A stretch of 16,510 bases of DNA, from the NCBI GenBank assembly GCA_001803565.1, contig MHDQ01000229.1:1-16510 (forward strand), read 5' to 3'. Source of the stretch: Nitrospinae bacterium RIFCSPLOWO2_12_FULL_45_22 (GTDB lineage Bacteria; 2-12-FULL-45-22). This document shows, piece after piece, positions 13,184 to 16,510 of this stretch; within the stretch, counting starts at the first letter, position 1; each line of letters begins with the position of its first letter. A program made the translations under genes and the position numbers. The notes beneath the pieces are model-generated. The model was not told where the DNA came from. It saw only the letters and a list, made by a program, of their open reading frames with translations, and made no database searches.

Positions 13184-13543
13184 CTAATAAGAAATGACTA
13201 TGTGGCTTTGGGCCAGCAGTCCGGCAATCTCTGCCCGGGTCTTTATCTCTACTGGAAGCGATAATTGCCCTAATCCTCGCTCCTCTAAAGATTCTCTTTC
13301 TACCACCAATGGACAATCCAGACTTTGCAAAGTCTCGATGTGTCGGGCCAACGGGGCTGAGCCAATAGCCTCTGGTGAGGTCTTCAGCAAGGTATATACC
13401 CCATCCTCCAAAAAAATTACCTGCACCTTATCATCCCTTAAGGTAAGCCCCAGGCTCATCCGCAGGGCATCGGCGTTCCTTACGGTATCAAAGGGTGCCT
13501 TTCTAAGGAGTACTGATATAGTTTTTTCTGCGTCTCGGGCCAT
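13184..13543 (-). CDS. DsrE/DsrF (TusC-like) family protein
   Basis: A 119-residue DsrE/F-fold protein. The pattern [26 protein letters not shown] (8-33) then [15 protein letters not shown] (40-54) is the first half of the fold, typical of TusC/DsrF. It lacks an obvious catalytic cysteine (only Cys77), as TusC-type subunits do, while the partner at 13547-13858 keeps one. The two genes are separated by 3 nt, so the products probably form a hetero-oligomer in the cytoplasm that passes sulfur to or from the TusA-like protein. Called by fold and context; exact orthology to TusC or DsrF is not established. Confidence 0.82.
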   Translation of the reverse strand: MARDAEKTISVLLRKAPFDTVRNADALRMSLGLTLRDDKVQVIFLEDGVYTLLKTSPEAIGSAPLARHIETLQSLDCPLVVERESLEERGLGQLSLPVEIKTRAEIAGLLAQSHIVISY

Positions 13544-13546
13544 GGG

Positions 13547-13858
13547 TCAATTCAAGCTTATGAATCTATCGCATTCATGAGCGATACAGGCCAGGTCATA
13601 TTGACTGCCAAAGACTACTCCTTCCCTCTCCTCGCTAATGGCTCGCTCCTGGGCATTAAAATCACAGAGGGTTATATTAGCCCCTTTTTCGCGCAAGGCT
13701 ATAAACCCCTTATGATAGATATTATAAACCCCATCGCACATCAGGAAGATATGGACTTCTCTTGCTGTAGCCAGGGCTGCTTCTGCTAAGCGGATGCAAG
13801 TATAGGTATTTTCGTTTTCTGGGCTGGTAGTTAATAAGATACCTAGTTTTTGCGCCAT
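13547..13858 (-). CDS. DsrE (TusD-like) family sulfurtransferase subunit
   Basis: A 103-residue DsrE-fold protein. LGILLTTSPENENTYTCIRLAEAAL (5-29) and VHIFLMCDGVYN (35-46) form the core. ITLCDFNAQERAI (62-74) places Cys65 where TusD/DsrE proteins carry the persulfide-forming cysteine. Other cysteines are at 21, 41, 91 and 96. The start ATG abuts the TAG stop of the MoeB-like gene (TAGATG), and the stop is 3 nt before the TusC-like gene, so all three are translationally coupled. The likely role is to accept or donate sulfur with the TusA-like carrier. The direction of transfer is unknown. Confidence 0.84.
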   Translation of the reverse strand: MAQKLGILLTTSPENENTYTCIRLAEAALATAREVHIFLMCDGVYNIYHKGFIALREKGANITLCDFNAQERAISEEREGVVFGSQYDLACIAHECDRFISLN

Positions 13859-14668
13859 CTAACGAGCCCCTAAGGTACAGAATTGTTCGTAATCAATCAG
13901 CTCTGTAATGGTCGGATTGATGCCACAGAGCGGGCAATGGTTATCCTTTTTCAGCCTTACCCCTCTGAAGTCCATGCTTAAGGCATCAAAAAGCAACAAC
14001 CTGCCTACCAGGGGCTCGCCCTTTCCCAGGATAAGCTTTATCGTCTCGATAGCTTGAATAGTGCCGATAATCCCTGGTAATACGCCTAAAACACCGGCTT
14101 CCTGACAGCTAGGCACCATATCGGCTGGTGGTGGTTCCGGGTAGAGGCAGCGATAACATGGCCCCTCAGGGGGTTTAAATACCGTGGCCTGCCCTTCAAA
14201 CCGAAATATACTACCATGGACATTGGGCTTGCCTAGCATTACACAGGCATCATTGATCAGGTAACGGGTAGGGAAATTATCACTACCATCTACTATTATG
14301 TCATAGCCCGCAAAGAGCGATAGAATATTGTCAGTAGTAAGCCTTTCGGGATAAGTATTGACCGTTACATCAGGATTCAGGGAGACCATAGTCTCTTTAG
14401 CAGAGTCTACCTTGAGCCGGCCTATATCGCTGGTATTATGCAGGATCTGCCGCTGCAAATTACTCAGTTCCACTACATCGGAGTCTATGATACCAATAGT
14501 CCCTATGCCTGCGGCGGCTAAATAATAGGCACAGGGCGACCCTAAACCGCCAGCACCGACCAGTAGTACCTTTGCTTCCAGGAGCTTCTGCTGTCCACTA
14601 CCACCTACTTCTTTAAGGATAATATGACGACTGTAGCGCCGGATCTGCTCTTCACTGAATTTATGCAT
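13859..14668 (-). CDS. MoeB/ThiF/HesA-family adenylyltransferase
   Basis: A 269-residue E1-like enzyme that adenylates the C-terminal glycine of ubiquitin-like sulfur carriers (MoaD, ThiS). Features: nucleotide loop GAGGLG (38-43), NLQRQILH (70-77), DGSDNF with Asp130, HGSIFRFEGQ (151-160), and the zinc site CYRC (Cys171/174) with CPLC (Cys245/248). Cys188 is in PSCQEAGVLG, the position of the MoeB/ThiF active cysteine. There is no C-terminal rhodanese domain, so it is MoeB/HesA length. It heads the sulfur operon behind a consensus minus-strand promoter and an AAGGTGAG site. Its usual partner, a small protein ending in Gly-Gly, is not in this window, so the substrate is open. Confidence 0.92.
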   Translation of the reverse strand: MHKFSEEQIRRYSRHIILKEVGGSGQQKLLEAKVLLVGAGGLGSPCAYYLAAAGIGTIGIIDSDVVELSNLQRQILHNTSDIGRLKVDSAKETMVSLNPDVTVNTYPERLTTDNILSLFAGYDIIVDGSDNFPTRYLINDACVMLGKPNVHGSIFRFEGQATVFKPPEGPCYRCLYPEPPPADMVPSCQEAGVLGVLPGIIGTIQAIETIKLILGKGEPLVGRLLLFDALSMDFRGVRLKKDNHCPLCGINPTITELIDYEQFCTLGAR

Positions 14669-14680
14669 ATCTCACCTTCA

Positions 14681-14706
14681 GCACAAATTGGTTAAACCAC
14701 TTGTGC
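14681..14706. promoter_or_regulatory. Palindromic operator candidate GCACAA-N14-TTGTGC
   Basis: Perfect six-base outer arms (14681-14686 and 14701-14706) enclose an inner GGTT-A-AACC (14690-14698). The site lies just downstream of the -10 box of the moeB promoter and covers the expected transcription start, a classical repressor position. No regulator gene is present in the window to match it. Confidence 0.5.
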
Positions 14707-14709
14707 TCT

Positions 14710-14738
14710 ATTTTAAGCAGAAGAACCCGCTATGTCAA
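14710..14738 (-). promoter_or_regulatory. Sigma-70-type promoter for the MoeB/sulfur operon
   Basis: On the minus strand, TTGACA (14738-14733), a 17-nt spacer and TAAAAT (14715-14710) match the consensus at 11 of 12 bases. The predicted start near 14703 gives a leader of about 35 nt before the ATG at 14668. Confidence 0.8.
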
Positions 14739-14769
14739 CTTCTTCACCAAGATTCAAGGAAAATTTGGC

Positions 14770-14798
14770 TTGACAAGAAGGCAGAACTGATTTAAATA
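14770..14798 (+). promoter_or_regulatory. Sigma-70-type promoter for the CoA-transferase gene
   Basis: TTGACA (14770-14775), a 17-nt spacer and TAAATA (14793-14798) point to the plus strand. The -35 box lies 31 bp from that of the divergent promoter. A start near 14805 gives a leader of about 165 nt. The rest of that leader (to 14969) shows only a possible GGGACC/GGTCCC pairing and no riboswitch I recognise. Confidence 0.72.
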
Positions 14799-14969
14799 GA
14801 GGTTATACCTGAGGGACCAAGGAACTGCCTGATAGTTACTACACAAAATCCTATCCCTTGACCAGAGTTGATGTCTTGCTCAGCTTGGAGCTACCCCTCA
14901 TTTTCCTCCCGTCGGTCCCCAAAGAGGAACAAAGTTTATAAACCTATCACAGTATAAGGGGGGCGGGTT

Positions 14970-16211
14970 ATGAAAAAGGAAGAGTTTTTTGCTGAGGCCA
15001 TACCTGGTAGCACCGGACCTTTGCAAGGGGTGAGGGTATTAGAAGTAACTACATCTTTAGCAGGGCCTATAGTAGGGACTCTGCTGGCCGATTTAGGGGC
15101 AGAAGTCATCAAATGTGAGCTGCCCAAGGTAGGCGAAGTAATAAGGTATTGCCCACCTTTCTTAAGTAGCGAGGCATTTATGGAGCGGAGTACACCACAC
15201 CTAAGTGTAAACCGGAACAAGAAAAACATTACCCTCGCATATAATAAGAGCGAGGGGGCAGCCATTTTTAAAGAACTAGCTGCCAAAGCTGATGTTATTG
15301 TAGAAAACTATAAACCCGGTGCTACGGATAAATGGGGTATCGGCTATAAAGATATCAGAAATATCAAACCAGATATTGTCTATACTTCCATCACCGGATA
15401 TGGTCAATTTGGTCTCTATCATAAGAAACCAGGCTATGATCCTATTGCCCAGGCTATGAGTGGTCTGATGCACATTACCGGTCAGCCCGATGGCCCACCT
15501 ACTACTACTGGTAACTATATGGCGGACAATTTGACTGGTTGGCAAGGGGCCTTTGCCACGGTAGCAGCCTTGTTCTACCGCGAAAAAAGTGGTAAGGGAC
15601 AGCATATTGATGTCTGCCTGTTAGATTCTCTATTGTATACCACTGAGATGGGCATCATGGCAGCATCACACCTGAACTTCTTTTGGGAGAGACTGGGTAG
15701 TGGGGCACATCCCATAGGGACGCGGGTCCTTTATCGCTGTAAAGATGGCTATGTCTGCTCCCTGGTAGCTATTCAGACCCATTGGGAGAGGCTCTGTAAA
15801 CTCATCGGGCGGGAGGACCTTATTACTGACCCTCGTACCAGAACCTTGATAGACCGAGTAACCAATTTCCAATTATGTGCCGACACTATCCAACAATGGA
15901 CTATGGGTAAGACAGTAGAAGAAGTAGTGAGGCTATTTGACGAAGCAGAGCTGGTAGCAGCCAGGATATATGATTTCCGTCAGATAATTGAAGACCCCCA
16001 TATCCAGGAGCGGGACATGGTGACTGAAGTTACCCACCCAATCCATGGGAAGCTCAAACTCTATGGAGTAGCGGCAAAACACTCCCTCACACCAGGTAAG
16101 GTAAGGATGCACGCACCTATGCTGGGTGAGCATAATAACGAGATATATCAAGAGCTACTGGGCTATGGAGAGGATAAATTGATAGCTTTAAGAGAAAAAG
16201 GTATAGTTTAG
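14970..16211 (+). CDS. CaiB/BaiF family (class III) CoA-transferase
   Basis: A 413-residue class III CoA-transferase that moves CoA between carboxylic acids through an aspartyl-CoA anhydride. The N-terminal PLQGVRVLEVTTSLAGPIVG (18-37) with ADLGAEVIKCE (40-50) is the family signature. LSVNRNKKNITLAY (78-91), VIVENYKPG (109-117) and TSITGYGQFG (139-148) follow. Asp186 in NYMADNLTG is the expected catalytic aspartate. The C-terminal GEHNNEIYQELLGY is the usual end, so the gene is complete. AAGGGGGG lies about eight bases before the ATG. It has its own promoter and diverges from the MoeB operon. Substrates (formyl-, carnitine-, benzylsuccinate- or bile-acid-like) cannot be told from sequence, and no adjacent dehydrogenase helps. 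Confidence 0.93.
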   Translation: MKKEEFFAEAIPGSTGPLQGVRVLEVTTSLAGPIVGTLLADLGAEVIKCELPKVGEVIRYCPPFLSSEAFMERSTPHLSVNRNKKNITLAYNKSEGAAIFKELAAKADVIVENYKPGATDKWGIGYKDIRNIKPDIVYTSITGYGQFGLYHKKPGYDPIAQAMSGLMHITGQPDGPPTTTGNYMADNLTGWQGAFATVAALFYREKSGKGQHIDVCLLDSLLYTTEMGIMAASHLNFFWERLGSGAHPIGTRVLYRCKDGYVCSLVAIQTHWERLCKLIGREDLITDPRTRTLIDRVTNFQLCADTIQQWTMGKTVEEVVRLFDEAELVAARIYDFRQIIEDPHIQERDMVTEVTHPIHGKLKLYGVAAKHSLTPGKVRMHAPMLGEHNNEIYQELLGYGEDKLIALREKGIV

Positions 16212-16213
16212 GG

Positions 16214-16446
16214 CATCCTTCATTTCGCCCAAAAAGTAGTTAACACTTTTAGTCAATAAAATTATTTTACTAATTTACCACCGAGCGCACAGAGAAAATT
16301 ACTCTCTGGCCTCTTTGAAGTGTGGGAGTTTGCGGACCCTCTTCAACCCTAACTCCCTGACTCTCCCACTCCTTAACTTCCTGGAGTGGTGAAGGGTTAA
16401 AAAACTATTTTCCTTTTGTCAAACTGTTAACTACTTTTGCAGGATG
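16214..16446. repeat. ~230-bp MITE-like element with perfect 14-bp inverted core
   Basis: AAAAGTAGTTAACA (16232-16245) pairs perfectly with TGTTAACTACTTTT (16425-16438). The outer CATCCT (16214-16219) pairs with AGGATG (16441-16446), and the centre has GTGGGAG against CTCCCAC. It begins two bases after the CoA-transferase stop and could also end that transcript. No transposase or coding frame is seen, and the remaining bases to 16510 show no feature. Confidence 0.7.
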
Positions 16447-16510
16447 GCTGATTTTGTTTTCAAAAATTCTTGATTGATAGATTTTCATCCGTTACTATCC
16501 AAACTTGTAT

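Noticed and set aside
14799-14969. T-box leader suggested by GAGGGACC
   Set aside because: The conserved T-box sequence AGGGTGGNACCGCG and a specifier stem are absent, and the gene is not an amino-acid or tRNA-synthetase gene.

Overview
The window reads as bacterial chromosome from an uncultured, probably strictly anaerobic organism. Two textbook sigma-70-type promoters (TTGACA, 17-nt spacer, TAAAAT or TAAATA), Shine-Dalgarno sites such as GGAGG, and tightly packed overlapping operons support a bacterium. A ThiC-family radical SAM enzyme beside a BzaC-like O-methyltransferase, a sulfur-relay cluster and a class III CoA-transferase fit an anaerobic lifestyle. No rRNA, tRNA or marker gene fixes the phylum. 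Many intergenic gaps hold short palindromic or tandem repeats, as in repeat-rich environmental genomes.

Layout, left to right. Region 1 (102-3337, minus): a three-gene export operon, transcribed as HlyD-type membrane fusion protein, ABC ATPase, ABC-2 permease. Region 2 (3496-9205, minus): an AT-rich four-gene module, transcribed as a 939-residue ATPase with two C-terminal TIR/deoxyribosyltransferase-like domains, a 330-residue paired Rossmann-like protein of unknown function, a DNA (N4-cytosine/N6-adenine-type) methyltransferase, and ThyX. The junctions are +1 nt, a 4-nt ATGA overlap and 7 nt, so the genes are surely co-expressed. Region 3 (9473-14668, minus): going upstream, a ThiC/BzaF-type enzyme, an O-methyltransferase, a DUF2284 iron-sulfur protein, a TusA-like sulfur carrier, an internally deleted GxxExxY gene, two DsrE/Tus-family proteins and a MoeB/ThiF-type adenylyltransferase. 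Region 4 (14970-16211, plus): a CaiB/BaiF class III CoA-transferase diverging from the MoeB operon. The shared 301-bp gap holds back-to-back promoters and a palindromic operator candidate.

How the genes may work together. Region 1 is a tripartite-style efflux or lipid/drug export system. Region 2 looks like an accessory, defence-type module: a nucleotide-driven switch ATPase fused to nucleotide-processing domains, a possible ligand sensor, a DNA modifier and a thymidylate synthase. I do not recognise this four-gene combination as a named system, and it is the best candidate for something undescribed. In region 3 the ThiC/BzaF and O-methyltransferase pair could make 5-hydroxy- and 5-methoxybenzimidazole, lower ligands of anaerobic cobamides. 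The MoeB-DsrE-DsrE-TusA-DUF2284 genes look like a sulfur-transfer relay whose acceptor is not encoded here.

Limits: all assignments come from reading motifs by eye. No database search or structure prediction was run.
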